Position numbers and translations under genes: made by a program. A DNA stretch of 64,000 bases from Deltaproteobacteria bacterium (GTDB lineage Bacteria > Desulfobacterota > Binatia > UTPRO1), in the NCBI GenBank assembly GCA_020852955.1, contig JADYZW010000051.1, forward strand, positions 124,001 to 188,000, in the 5' to 3' direction. This document shows positions 33,837-42,682 of the stretch, piece by piece. Below the pieces are notes generated by a model, which did no database searches, was not told the DNA's origin, and worked only from the letters and a program-made list of their open reading frames with translations. Every line of letters starts with the position of its first letter. Position 1 is the first letter of the stretch.

Positions 33837-35345
33837 TCACAGGCGGTGGGGCGCCGTGCGTTCCGCCGCGCCTGAACCCCCTCGTTCCCCGATGCCGCGC
33901 GCCGTACCCATCGCCGCTGCCAGCACGGCGAGCATGACCGAGTCCACCAGCGCGATGCCGCGTGCGGGTGGAACTCCCGCGAAGGGCGTCGCCACGATCG
34001 CGCCGCCGAGACCGGTCGCGAGCGCGGCGCCGAGCACCTGCGCGAGCTGGAGCGCGGCCGACGCGGCGCCTTCCTCGCCCGCCGGCGCGGAGGCGAGGAT
34101 CGCGGCCGAGCAGGTGGTGAAGGCGAGGCCCATGCCGAGCCCGGCGACGGCCCACGCGGCGACGGCCGTCCATGGCGGAACGCCCGGCACGAGCAGCGTC
34201 GCGACGCCGGCGAGCCCGGCGCCGAGGATGCCGAGGCCGCCGACGATGACGCGCGCGCGCGGTGCGCGGCCGGCGAGGCGGACCTGCAGCCACGCTCCGG
34301 CGGCCCAGGTGAGGGCGGCGGCGCTGAGCGTCATGCCGTTCAGCATGATGCCGGCGCCGCGCACGCCGACGATCGCGAGCGGCACGAAAGCCTCGGCGCC
34401 GAAGAACGCGAAGTTCATGAGGGCCATCGTCGCGACCGCGGCCGGGAGCCCGGGCCGCGCGACGAGCGTGCCGGGCGGGAGGAGGCGGCTGAGCGCGGCG
34501 ACCGCGGCGAGGCCGCCCGTGAAGACCGCGAGGCCGCCCGCGACCATCGTCGCCGCGACGGAAGCGCCGCCGTGGAATGCGCCCTGGCCGCCGAGGCCCG
34601 CGAGGGCGATCGCCGATCCGCCCGCGAGCTGGAGCGCCAGGCGCGTCCGCGTCGCGCCGCCCGCGATCGCCGCGGCGTCGGTATGCGGACCGCCGCCGGC
34701 CGCGTCCCGCGGGCCCGGGGCGGAGCGCGCTGCACCCGTCTGGTCGCCCGCGCGCGTCGGTCCGCCGGCGGTGCCGGCGCTGAGCGCGGGCGCGACGAGC
34801 GCGGCCGCCAGCGCCGGGAGCGGCGCGAGACCGAGGAAGACCCAGCGCCACCCGAGGTGCTCGGCGACGATGCCCGCCAGCGCCGGGCCGACGAGGCCGG
34901 GCACGACCCAGGCGCTCGAGAGCGTCGCCAGCATGCGGGGCTGGAGAGCGGTCGCGTAGCCACGCGCGATCGACGCGTACGCGACCGCCGAGAGGAGCCC
35001 GCCGCCGAAGCCCTGAGACGCCCGGCCGGCGACGAGCAGCGGCATCGCGGGCGCGAGCCCGCTCACCACGAGCCCGCCCGCGAACAGGACCGTGCCCGCG
35101 ACGAAGGGCCGCGCCGGCCCGCCGCGGTCGGCCGCGCCGCCGCCGACGGTGATGCCGACCAGGTTCGCGAGCATGAAGGCGCTGAATGTCCATCCGTACC
35201 AGGCGAGCCCGTCGAGCTCGGCCGTGGTCGCCGGGAGGACGGTGGCGACGGCGAGCGCCTCGAACGCGGTTGCGACGACGACGAGCACGAGCCCGAGCGT
35301 CAGGCGCGCGCGCGGCGGGCTCCAGATCGAGGCGGCGTCGGACAC
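33837..35345 (-). CDS. MFS transporter, drug:H+ antiporter (EmrB/QacA-like)
   Basis: A 502-residue transporter with about 14 hydrophobic helices. Early landmarks are ALAVATVLPATTAELDGLAWYGWTF in helix 1 and the following loop, GGGAADRGGPARPFVAGT (the loop 2-3 motif, degenerate), GRASQGFGGGLLSAVAY and AWVVPGLVGPALAGIVAEHLGWRWVF, which is motif C of exporters. A long Gly/Ala-rich cytoplasmic loop separates the halves. It is likely an exporter of hydrophobic compounds; the substrate is unknown. It is divergent from the glycosyltransferase gene. Confidence 0.88.
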   Translation of the reverse strand: MSDAASIWSPPRARLTLGLVLVVVATAFEALAVATVLPATTAELDGLAWYGWTFSAFMLANLVGITVGGGAADRGGPARPFVAGTVLFAGGLVVSGLAPAMPLLVAGRASQGFGGGLLSAVAYASIARGYATALQPRMLATLSSAWVVPGLVGPALAGIVAEHLGWRWVFLGLAPLPALAAALVAPALSAGTAGGPTRAGDQTGAARSAPGPRDAAGGGPHTDAAAIAGGATRTRLALQLAGGSAIALAGLGGQGAFHGGASVAATMVAGGLAVFTGGLAAVAALSRLLPPGTLVARPGLPAAVATMALMNFAFFGAEAFVPLAIVGVRGAGIMLNGMTLSAAALTWAAGAWLQVRLAGRAPRARVIVGGLGILGAGLAGVATLLVPGVPPWTAVAAWAVAGLGMGLAFTTCSAAILASAPAGEEGAASAALQLAQVLGAALATGLGGAIVATPFAGVPPARGIALVDSVMLAVLAAAMGTARGIGERGGSGAAERTAPHRL

Positions 35346-35430
35346 GGCCGTCGTTCTGTCATCGAAGGGCGCGCGCCGCCATGACGCCGGCCGCGCTTGC
35401 CCTCCGCGGGCGCGGGTGCTCTCTGGCCGC

Positions 35431-37038
35431 GTGCACCGGGGCGACGTATGGGCGGTCGTGGCGATCGCCGCCGGGTGGGCTGCGGCCGTGGCGCTCGTCG
35501 GTCCGCGCGCCGACGTGCCGATCCTCGACGACTGGTGCTACGCCATCTCCGTCGAGGAGCTGCTGCGCGGCCTGCCGCTTCGCGTGTCGCCGTGGAGCTC
35601 GACGTTTCCTCCGGTGCACCTCTGGTGGGGAGCCCTCTTCGCCCGGGTCGGCGGGTTCTCGTTTACGACGCTCCGGCTCTCGACGCTCGCGCTCTGGCTC
35701 GCGGGAACGCTCGGCGCCTACGGGACGCTGCGCGCGCTCGGCGTGCGCACCGCCGTCGCGTTCGTCGGCGTGGTCGCCTTCGCGCTCCACCCCGTCGGGT
35801 TCGTCCTCGCCTTCAGCTTCATGACCGACGTGCCGTTCGTCGCGCTCTCGTGGCTCGCGCTCTGGGCGCTGGTCGTCGGCCTCCGGCGCGAGCGTGAGCC
35901 GGTGATGCTCGCCGGCCTCGCGCTCGCGGTGGTCGCGTTCTTCGTGCGGCCGGTCGCGATCGTCCTCCCGGCCGGGCTCTTCGTCGGCGCGCTCGCGCTC
36001 GACCGCGCCGCGCTCCGCTTCCGCGCCGCGCTCTACGCGACCGCGACGGTCGCCGTCATGGCGGTCGTGTCGGTGGCGCTCACGCGGCTCTTCCCGTGGG
36101 CGGGCGATGGTGGCGTTCAGTACCGCGTGATGCGGCTCGCCTTCGTGCTCCTCGTGGCGCCGGCGGTGTACGCGGAGGCGGCGCTCAGCATGCTCGCCCA
36201 CGTCGGGCTCGCGGTGCTCCCGCTGCTCGTCGCGTTCGGGCCGCCGCCGCGGCGGGGGGCGTGGCTCGGCGCGCTCGGCCTGATCGCGGCGGCGGTCGCG
36301 GTCTCGCCGTTCGCCGAGGCTTCCGTGTCGGCGGTGAAGTTTGCGCACACGGCGACGTTCGAGGAGCTCGGGGCGGCGCGGCCGCTCCTCCAGGGCGCGC
36401 CGCCGCGCGACCCGGCGCGGGCCGCGGCGACGCTCGTCGCGACCGCGCTCGGGCTCGCCGCCGCCGCGATCCTGCTCGCTCGCGTCGCCGCCGCGCTCCG
36501 GCCGGGAGGGCGGCTCCGGCGGGCGGAGTGGGCGTGCGTCGGCGGCTTCGGCCTCGCGTCGTTCGGACTCTGCTTCGTGCTCTGGTTCTTCTACGACCGC
36601 TACTACCTGCCGCTGGTCATGGCGGGCGCGGTGCTGGCGCTCGGCGACACGACGGCCCCGGTCGCGCCGTGGCGCCGCGGTCTCGCCGCGGCGGCGTTCG
36701 CGCTCGTGGCGCTCGCCGACGTGACCGGCACCCGCGACATGCTCGCCTACGCGCGCGCGGTCGGGGCGACGGCGGCCGAGCTCCGCGCCGCGGGCGTTCC
36801 GGAGCTCGCGCTCGATGCCGGCTACGCCGAGAACGGCTGGCGGCTCTACGCCCATCCCGAGCGGCTGCCGGCGGGGAAGACTCCGGAGCTCGACGTGCCG
36901 CACGTGACCGCCAGGGCGGACGGCCTGCCGTGGGTGATCGCGAACGCGCCGCTCCCGGGGTACCGGGTGCTCCGCACCGTCGCGGTGCCGACGTGGTGGG
37001 CGTACACCGACCGCCTCTACGTGCTGCGCGCGGAGTGA
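35431..37038 (+). CDS. GT39-like membrane glycosyltransferase
   Basis: A protein of about 535 residues with some 11-12 membrane helices. The first periplasmic loop carries the acidic motif PILDDWCYAISVEELLRG, typical of the dolichyl-phosphate-mannose/ArnT (GT39/GT83) superfamily, followed by WSSTFPPVHLWWGALFARV. These enzymes transfer sugars from polyprenyl phosphate carriers to lipids or proteins on the periplasmic side. The C-terminal soluble part is of moderate length. The start is uncertain: GTG 35431 is used, GTG 35416 is equally possible. The acceptor is unknown. Confidence 0.78.
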   Translation: MHRGDVWAVVAIAAGWAAAVALVGPRADVPILDDWCYAISVEELLRGLPLRVSPWSSTFPPVHLWWGALFARVGGFSFTTLRLSTLALWLAGTLGAYGTLRALGVRTAVAFVGVVAFALHPVGFVLAFSFMTDVPFVALSWLALWALVVGLRREREPVMLAGLALAVVAFFVRPVAIVLPAGLFVGALALDRAALRFRAALYATATVAVMAVVSVALTRLFPWAGDGGVQYRVMRLAFVLLVAPAVYAEAALSMLAHVGLAVLPLLVAFGPPPRRGAWLGALGLIAAAVAVSPFAEASVSAVKFAHTATFEELGAARPLLQGAPPRDPARAAATLVATALGLAAAAILLARVAAALRPGGRLRRAEWACVGGFGLASFGLCFVLWFFYDRYYLPLVMAGAVLALGDTTAPVAPWRRGLAAAAFALVALADVTGTRDMLAYARAVGATAAELRAAGVPELALDAGYAENGWRLYAHPERLPAGKTPELDVPHVTARADGLPWVIANAPLPGYRVLRTVAVPTWWAYTDRLYVLRAE

Positions 37039-37094
37039 CGTCGCGCGGCGGTCCGGTTTCCCGAGCGCCCGTCGCCGGGCGCGTCCCGACGGGA

Positions 37095-37448
37095 TCAGAC
37101 GACGGCTTTGAGGTGGCGGCGCGGGGCGATCGGGGACGGGGGCTGCGTCATCTGCGCCGCCGGGAAGGCGCCGGCATGGCTCGCGCGGAACTCCTCGACG
37201 AGGGCCTGCTGCGCCTCCTCGGGCGCGTCGAGAGGAGCCACCCGGAAGTAGAGCCGCCCGAAGTGCGCGTGGAGGGTCGGCGGAACGTTCAGATGCGCCG
37301 CGAGCGACTCGCCGAGGTGCTCGGTCGCGGCGCCGATGAAGACGACCGTCCGCACCAGATTGGCGAGCTCGTAGACGCCGGGGCAGCTCGGCGCCTCGGC
37401 GATCAGCGCCGGGAGCATCGGCTTCCAGGTGGAGAAGGCGATCGGCAT
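37095..37448 (-). CDS. Small protein with a degenerate GIY-YIG-like core
   Basis: A 117-residue protein. The middle resembles a GIY-YIG fold reduced to its skeleton: CPGVYELANLVRTVVFIGAATEHLGESLAAHL, with GVY and VFIG in place of the two signature strands, followed by YFRVAPLDAPEEAQQALVEEF. The catalytic Arg and Glu of GIY-YIG nucleases are not evident, so nuclease activity is doubtful. The start ATG 37448 lies 12 bases or so downstream of the transcription start expected from a consensus sigma-54 promoter, which excludes the longer frame. The function is unknown. Confidence 0.7.
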   Translation of the reverse strand: MPIAFSTWKPMLPALIAEAPSCPGVYELANLVRTVVFIGAATEHLGESLAAHLNVPPTLHAHFGRLYFRVAPLDAPEEAQQALVEEFRASHAGAFPAAQMTQPPSPIAPRRHLKAVV

Positions 37449-37470
37449 GCTCTGAACCCTCGCGTCGAAC

Positions 37471-37486
37471 AGCAACCCACGTGCCA
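37471..37486 (-). promoter_or_regulatory. Sigma-54 (-24/-12) promoter, consensus match
   Basis: On the minus strand the bases read TGGCACG-TGGG-TTGCT, an exact match to the sigma-54 consensus TGGCACG-N4-TTGCW. Transcription would begin about 12 bases downstream of the GC, near 37460, just before the ATG of the small GIY-YIG-like gene at 37448. This is the best promoter match in the window. Confidence 0.65.
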
Positions 37487-37589
37487 CGCCGCGTGCCTGG
37501 GAACCTCCAAGTGCTTCCTAATCCCGGACCACGCGCGCCGCGAAGACGGGCGCTACAAATCCGACGCCCCGGACGCGCGCGTGTCGCCG

Positions 37590-37967
37590 CTACGCCGCTC
37601 GCCCCTCGATCAGCGTGAGGCGCACGCCATGCGCGGCTCCCGGGTCCACCGCCAGGGCGCGCGCCGCTCCCTTGGCCTCGACGGTGAAGCCGATGCCGGC
37701 CGTGCGCAGCGACGCCTCGGCTTCCGGGAGACTACCGACCTCCAGGCAGATCTCGGCCATACCCTCGCCGCTCCTGGCGAGGATCGCGGCGAGCGCGGAG
37801 CCGTCCGCCGGGTGCGCGAAGGCGATGCGGGCGCCGCCGATCCGGAGCGCGGGAGAGCCCACGACCGGCGCCGACGGAGCGAGCTCGAAGTGGCGGCGGA
37901 AGGTGGCGGCCGCGCCCTCGGCGTCCGGGGTGACGACCACGACGTGGTCGATCCGGCGCGTCTCCAT
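37590..37967 (-). CDS. VOC (glyoxalase-fold) family protein
   Basis: A 125-residue vicinal-oxygen-chelate protein: IDHVVVVTPDAEGAAATFRRHF at the N-terminus, then a second beta-alpha-beta unit with MAEICLEVGSLPEAEASLRTAG and a C-terminal HGVRLTLIEG. The first metal His is kept (IDHVV), but the later His and Glu ligands are not obvious, so it may be a non-catalytic or divergent paralogue of the epimerase encoded just upstream. The two genes overlap by one base (TGATG type). Confidence 0.8.
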   Translation of the reverse strand: METRRIDHVVVVTPDAEGAAATFRRHFELAPSAPVVGSPALRIGGARIAFAHPADGSALAAILARSGEGMAEICLEVGSLPEAEASLRTAGIGFTVEAKGAARALAVDPGAAHGVRLTLIEGRAA

Positions 37968-38380
37968 CAGTGCCGTTCCTCCGCGAGCGGTTGCGCGTAC
38001 TCGACCAGCACGCCGCGGGTCGCCGCCGGATGGAGGAAACAGATCATGCCGGCGAGCCCGAGCCGCGGCTTCTCGTCGATCACCCGGATGCCCTTCGCCT
38101 TCGTGGCGGCGAGCTCGGCGTCGACGTCGTCGGTCTCGAAGCAGAGGTGGTGCAGTCCCTCGCCGCGCTTGGCGAGGAACTTCCCGATACCGCTCCGATC
38201 GGAAAGCGGCTGGAGGAGCTCGATCTCGCTCTCGCCGACCTTGAGCAGCGCCGCGGTCACGTCCTGATCGACGACCGTCTTCACGACCATCACGGGGAGC
38301 CCGAGCACGTCGCGCCAGAAGCCGTACGCCTGCTCGAGGTCGCGGACGACGACCCCGACGTGGTGGATCTTCGAGAGCAC
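37967..38380 (-). CDS. mce: Methylmalonyl-CoA/ethylmalonyl-CoA epimerase
   Basis: A 137-residue VOC epimerase with all expected metal ligands: His in KIHHVGVVV, Glu in ESEIELLQPL, His in GEGLHHLCFETDD and Glu in GVLVEYAQP. It interconverts the R and S forms of methylmalonyl-CoA and, in many bacteria, ethylmalonyl-CoA. The start is GTG with a strong GGAAGGAGG ribosome site. Context with the hbd, methylsuccinyl-CoA dehydrogenase-like and ccr genes nearby supports a role in the ethylmalonyl-CoA pathway. A relic copy of the first ten codons lies 85 bases upstream. Confidence 0.92.
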   Translation of the reverse strand: MLSKIHHVGVVVRDLEQAYGFWRDVLGLPVMVVKTVVDQDVTAALLKVGESEIELLQPLSDRSGIGKFLAKRGEGLHHLCFETDDVDAELAATKAKGIRVIDEKPRLGLAGMICFLHPAATRGVLVEYAQPLAEERH

Positions 38381-38402
38381 CGCTACCTCCTTCCTGCCGT
38401 CA

Positions 38403-38465
38403 TCACCGTCGATCTCCCCCTCGCCAGCTCGGGCTCACCCCGACGTGGTGGATCTTAGACAGCAT
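38403..38465 (-). pseudogene. Relic duplication of the 5' end of mce
   Basis: An ATG at 38463-38465 opens a frame reading MLSKIHHVGV, identical to the first ten residues of mce, then SPSWRGGDRR and a stop. Twenty bases (38437-38456) are identical to 38352-38371 inside mce, and the preceding nine differ at three positions, all start-codon or synonymous changes. It is therefore a truncated tandem copy directly upstream of the functional gene and after hbd. Confidence 0.6.
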
Positions 38466-38504
38466 CGCTGACGCTCGCGTTGGAAAGCATCGGAACGCTC
38501 TCCC

Positions 38505-39401
38505 TCAGGCGACGCTCGAGACCAGGAAGTCGTTCGGGGTCGGCGGCGTCGTCGCGTAGTCGTAGAAGCCTTTGCCGCTCTTGCGGCCGAGCCAGCCCGC
38601 GAGCACCAGGCGCTTCAGGAGCGGCGGCGGGGTGAAGCGCGCCTCGCGGTACTCGTCGTAGAGGTTGTTCGACATGTGGAAGACGATGTCGAGGCCGATG
38701 AAGTCGGCGAGCGCGAGCGGGCCCATCGGGTGGTTCGCGCCGAGCTGCATCGCGGAGTCGATCGCGGCGATCGAGGCGAGCCCCTCCTGTACGGTGCGGA
38801 TCGCGTCGACCATGTAAGGCGTGAGGAGGCGGTTCACGACGAAGCCCGTGAAGTCGCGGATGGTGACGCCCGTCTTCTTCACCGTGGCGGTGAACTCCTG
38901 CGCCGCCTTCAGCACCTCGGGGTCGGTGCGGAGCGTCGGCACGATCTCGACCAGCTTCATGACCGGGGCGGGGTTGAAGAAGTGGAGGCCGATCACGCGC
39001 GTCGGCCGCTTGGTCGCCTCGGCGAGCGCGGTCACCGACAGGGTCGACGTGTTGGTCGCGAAGATCGCGTTCTCCTTCACGACGTCTTCCAACCGGCCGA
39101 AGAGGCGGCGCTTCTCGTCGAGATCCTCGATCACCGACTCGATGACGAGGTCGCACTCGCCGAGGTCGTGGATCTTGTTGGTGCAGGTGAGGCGGCCGAG
39201 GGTCGCTTTCAGCTCGTCCTCGGTCATGCGCTGCTTCTCGACGTCGCGCTGCAGGGCTTTGGCGATCTTCTGCTTGCCCGCCTCGACCGGGCCCTCGGTC
39301 ATCTTCATGAGGATGGTGTCGAGGCCGGCGCGCGCCGTCACCTGCGCCATGCCCGTGCCCATCTGACCGCTTCCGATCACGGCAACGCGACGAATCTCCA
39401 T
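38505..39401 (-). CDS. hbd: 3-hydroxybutyryl-CoA dehydrogenase (3-hydroxyacyl-CoA dehydrogenase)
   Basis: A 298-residue short-type enzyme. The NAD loop is VAVIGSGQMGTGMAQVTARAG, catalytic-region motifs are IFATNTSTLSVTALAEAT, VIGLHFFNPAPVMKLVEIV and FVVNRLLTPYMVDAI, and the C-terminal domain has PMGPLALADFIGLD and RKSGKGFYDY. It oxidises (S)-3-hydroxybutyryl-CoA to acetoacetyl-CoA, or the reverse in a crotonyl-CoA-forming route. An ATG at 39401 with a GGGGAG ribosome site is chosen over the longer frame. It is divergent from the methylsuccinyl-CoA dehydrogenase-like gene and precedes mce, linking C4 acyl-CoA steps. Confidence 0.95.
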   Translation of the reverse strand: MEIRRVAVIGSGQMGTGMAQVTARAGLDTILMKMTEGPVEAGKQKIAKALQRDVEKQRMTEDELKATLGRLTCTNKIHDLGECDLVIESVIEDLDEKRRLFGRLEDVVKENAIFATNTSTLSVTALAEATKRPTRVIGLHFFNPAPVMKLVEIVPTLRTDPEVLKAAQEFTATVKKTGVTIRDFTGFVVNRLLTPYMVDAIRTVQEGLASIAAIDSAMQLGANHPMGPLALADFIGLDIVFHMSNNLYDEYREARFTPPPLLKRLVLAGWLGRKSGKGFYDYATTPPTPNDFLVSSVA

Positions 39402-39607
39402 TTGGATCGCTCCCCTTCGGATGTGAGTGGTGGTGCGGCGCCGGCGAAAAAGCCGCGCGACTGTACGCGCCGATGGCGGCGGCGTCAACGAGGCGGGACG
39501 CGTGTGGCGGGGCGCCGCGCGCGCCGTCCGGCGAGTTGCGGGTGCGATTCCCGATGATAAGAAGGCGCGCGTCCCGCCGTGAAGTCGATCCGAGAGGAGA
39601 CCTCCAG

Positions 39608-41251
39608 ATGAGCAGCCGGCCGGCCAGCACCGGCGAGGCGACCGCGACCCTGCTCGCGGCCCTCGACCGCACCCTCGAAACCGTCGTCGCCACGGGCGCC
39701 GCCCGCACGAGCCAAGGGAAAGACATCGACGCCCACCAGCCCCAGGCCGAGCGCGTCGCCTACTTCGCGACCGAGGTGCGCGCCGTGAAGTGCCTCGCCG
39801 GATACGCGGCCGGGGAGGGCCGGGCCGAGCCGCACGTCGACGACATGGCGCTCCTCTTCGCGGCCGAGATCGCGAGCAAGGCCGCGGGGCAGCTCGACGC
39901 GCACGCCGGCGACCTCGGCCTCGACCCGGCGTTCGTCGACGCGACGCTCGCGACGCCGGCCGTGCGGGCCGCGATCCGCGCCGGCATGGCCGACGCGCGC
40001 GTGACCGCGATCGGGCGCCGGCAGCTCGAGAGTCGCGGCGTCAACAACAGCCCGGTCGACGAGCTCTCCGCGATGACCCGCGACGCCGTCCGGCAGTTCG
40101 CCACTACCGAGGTGGCGCCGCTCGCCGAGCACATCCACCGCCACGACGACCTCGTGCCCGACGCGCTCATCGCCAAGATGGCGGAGCTCGGCTACTTCGG
40201 CATGGCCGTGCCCGAAGCCTACGGCGGCGGCGGCATGGGGAACCTCGCGATGATCATCACGACCGAGGAACTCTCGGCCGTGTCGCTCGCGGCCGCAGGC
40301 AGCTTGATCACGCGGCCCGAGATCCTCACCAAGGCGCTCGTGAAGGGCGGCACCGACCGCCAGAAGTCGCACTGGCTGCCGCCGATCGCCGCCGGGAAGG
40401 TCATGGTCGGTGTCTCGGTGACGGAGCCCGACACCGGCTCCGACGTCGCCTCGATCACGTGTCGTGCCGAGCCGGTCGAGCGCGACGGCAAGCAGGGTTG
40501 GGTCGTGAACGGCGCCAAGGCGTGGTGCACCTTCGCGGGCCGCGCCAACGTGCTGGCGCTCCTCGCGCGCACCGATCCCGATCCGACGCTCGGCGCCAAG
40601 GGCCTCTCGCTCTTCATCGTGCCGAAGGACACGTTTCCCGGACACGCGTTCGAGATGAAGCAGCCGGCGGGCGGCTTCCTCACCGGCAAGGCCGACGCCA
40701 CGCCGGGCTACCGCGGCATGCACTCGTTCACGCTGATGTTCGACCAGTTCTTCGTACCGGGCGAGAACCTGGTCGGCGAGGCGGGCGGCGTCGGCAAGGG
40801 GTTCTATCTCCAGATGGCGGGCTTCGCGGCCGGCCGGCTCCAGACCGGCGGCCGCGCGACCGGCCTCGCGCAGGCGGCGCTCCAGCGCACCTGCGAGTAC
40901 GCCAACGATCGCAAGCAATTCGGGAAGCCGATCGGCCACTACGGCCTCACGCAGTACAAGCTCGGCCGCATGGCGGCGCACATCGCGGCGGCCCGTCAGC
41001 TCACGTATACGGCGGCGCGCCTGATGGACGAGAACGAGTCGATCGCGCTCGAGCCCGCGATGGCGAAGCTCTTCGCCTCCGACGTCGCCGTCTGGGTGAC
41101 GCAGGAGGGCCAGCAGTTGCACGGCGGCTGGGGCTACGCCGAGGAGTTCCCGATCTCGCGCTACGTCGTCGACGCGACCGTGCTGCCGATCTTCGAGGGG
41201 GTGAAGCCGATCCTCGAGCTCAAGGTCATCGCGCGGAACCTGCTCGGCTGA
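39608..41251 (+). CDS. mcd: Acyl-CoA dehydrogenase, (2S)-methylsuccinyl-CoA dehydrogenase-like
   Basis: A 547-residue flavoprotein. It has the acyl-CoA dehydrogenase core (VSVTEPDTGSDVASIT, ANDRKQFGKPIGHYG, QLHGGWGYAEEFPISRY and the catalytic Glu in PIFEGVKPI) preceded by an unusual N-terminal helical extension of about 160 residues containing DAHQPQAERVAYFATEV. That extension, the length and the TPGYRGMHSFTLMFDQFFVP insertion resemble methylsuccinyl-CoA dehydrogenase of the ethylmalonyl-CoA pathway, which forms mesaconyl-CoA. The nearby ccr and epimerase support this; a different short branched acyl-CoA substrate cannot be excluded. Confidence 0.7.
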   Translation: MSSRPASTGEATATLLAALDRTLETVVATGAARTSQGKDIDAHQPQAERVAYFATEVRAVKCLAGYAAGEGRAEPHVDDMALLFAAEIASKAAGQLDAHAGDLGLDPAFVDATLATPAVRAAIRAGMADARVTAIGRRQLESRGVNNSPVDELSAMTRDAVRQFATTEVAPLAEHIHRHDDLVPDALIAKMAELGYFGMAVPEAYGGGGMGNLAMIITTEELSAVSLAAAGSLITRPEILTKALVKGGTDRQKSHWLPPIAAGKVMVGVSVTEPDTGSDVASITCRAEPVERDGKQGWVVNGAKAWCTFAGRANVLALLARTDPDPTLGAKGLSLFIVPKDTFPGHAFEMKQPAGGFLTGKADATPGYRGMHSFTLMFDQFFVPGENLVGEAGGVGKGFYLQMAGFAAGRLQTGGRATGLAQAALQRTCEYANDRKQFGKPIGHYGLTQYKLGRMAAHIAAARQLTYTAARLMDENESIALEPAMAKLFASDVAVWVTQEGQQLHGGWGYAEEFPISRYVVDATVLPIFEGVKPILELKVIARNLLG

Positions 41252-41303
41252 CGGCGCGCGACCCGGAGGCTCACCGGGCGGCGGGCGCATTCGCTCCCGG
41301 GGT

Positions 41304-42680
41304 TCAATGGCGGGCGAGGTGGGCGAGGAGCGCTTCGTTCACGGCGTCGCTCGCCTCGCTCGCCGCCGCGTGGCCGACGTCGGCGAGCACGCGGACGGTC
41401 GCCCGGGGAATCGCCCGGGCGAGCGCGTCTCCGTGCGGGGTCAGGAGGTCGGCGCCGGCGGCGATGACCAGCGTCGGGACCTGGAGCCCGCGGAGCTCGG
41501 CGCTCGGCGGTCCGGGCCATGCCGCCATCCCCGCGGCCCAGCGATCGAGGGTGTCCGGCGGCGCGACGGAGAGCGCGGCGGCGAGGCCCCGGCGCATGCG
41601 CTCGCGCCCGGCGTCGTCGGCGAGCGCCCGCTCCGAGAAGAGCCACGGCAAGAGCGTCCGCGACAGCGTCTCGACGCCGCCGTGGCGCGCGACGGCGCAC
41701 CAGCCGGCGGCGACCGAGCGCAGGCGCGGGCCGGCGTGGAGGAACGGCGTCACGAGCGTGAGCGAGCGGACGCGATCCGGGACGCGCAGCGCGAGCTCGA
41801 GGGCGATCGCCGCCCCGAGGCTCGCGCCGACGACGTGCGCGCGCGCGCCGAGAGTCGCCAGGAGCGCCGCCGCGTCCCCGGCCCCCTCGGCGATCGCGTA
41901 GGCCTCGGCGGCGGGGGCGTCCGACGCGCCGATGCCGCGCGGGTGGAGGGCGAGCGCCCGGAACGTCCCGGCGCACGCGACCGCGTGGAGCTGCGGCGCG
42001 AAGCTCGCCGCACCGACGCCGAAGCCCGGAAGGAACACCACCGGATCGCCGTCGCCTTCACGCAGCACCTCCAGCATCACGCCGTCGCGCACGGCGACGA
42101 GCCGTTCGCGACGCGCGGCGAACGCCGCGACGTCCTCCTTCGTGACGCGGCCGCCGGGGCCGGTGCCGGCGATGTCCGCGAGCGTGATGCCGAGGCCGCG
42201 CGCCAGCGCGCGGGCGGCGGGCGTGACGGGCGCCGCGTCCATGCGCGCCGGGTCGGGATCGGACCCCTGGTCGCGGCCGGGGTCCGTGCGCGCCGGGTCG
42301 CGGCCGGACCCCGCGCGCTGCGCGCCCGCGCGCCGGGGCGTCCCCGCGTCGCCCGGCGCCGCCGCGCCCGCCGGCGGCGCCGCGCCGGCGCCCGCCCGCT
42401 CGTGCTCCCGCCGGAACGCGTCCGCGTCGAACGGCTCGGTTCCCGTGGCCGTCAAGGCTCCGAGCAGCGTCCCGCACGGAGCGGTCTCGCCCGCCGCGAC
42501 GTAGAGGTGGCGCAGTACGCCCGAGGCGGTGGCCTCGACGTCGACCTGCGTCTTCTCGGTCTCGATGACGACGACGATGTCGCCCTTCTCGACCGCGGCG
42601 CCGACGGCGCGCGGCCACTCGACGACGGTGCCTTCCTGCATCGTCATGCCGAGCTTCGGCATCGCGATGGGGGTCGCCAT
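41304..42680 (-). CDS. acoC: Acetoin-dehydrogenase-type E2: lipoyl domain fused to alpha/beta hydrolase (AcoC-like)
   Basis: A 458-residue protein. Residues 1-78 form a lipoyl domain with the lipoyl-lysine K43 in ETEKTQVDV. A Pro/Ala-rich linker and an E3-binding domain follow (about 160-200, PAARALARGLGITLADIAGTG, ending GRVTKEDVAAF). Instead of the CAT acetyltransferase fold the C-terminal 250 residues are an alpha/beta hydrolase with nucleophile in VVGASLGAA and His near VGHAAASEA. This is the arrangement of acetoin dehydrogenase E2 (AcoC). It follows the E1beta gene by two bases. No lipoamide dehydrogenase gene is in the cluster. Confidence 0.9.
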   Translation of the reverse strand: MATPIAMPKLGMTMQEGTVVEWPRAVGAAVEKGDIVVVIETEKTQVDVEATASGVLRHLYVAAGETAPCGTLLGALTATGTEPFDADAFRREHERAGAGAAPPAGAAAPGDAGTPRRAGAQRAGSGRDPARTDPGRDQGSDPDPARMDAAPVTPAARALARGLGITLADIAGTGPGGRVTKEDVAAFAARRERLVAVRDGVMLEVLREGDGDPVVFLPGFGVGAASFAPQLHAVACAGTFRALALHPRGIGASDAPAAEAYAIAEGAGDAAALLATLGARAHVVGASLGAAIALELALRVPDRVRSLTLVTPFLHAGPRLRSVAAGWCAVARHGGVETLSRTLLPWLFSERALADDAGRERMRRGLAAALSVAPPDTLDRWAAGMAAWPGPPSAELRGLQVPTLVIAAGADLLTPHGDALARAIPRATVRVLADVGHAAASEASDAVNEALLAHLARH

Positions 42681-42682
42681 GG

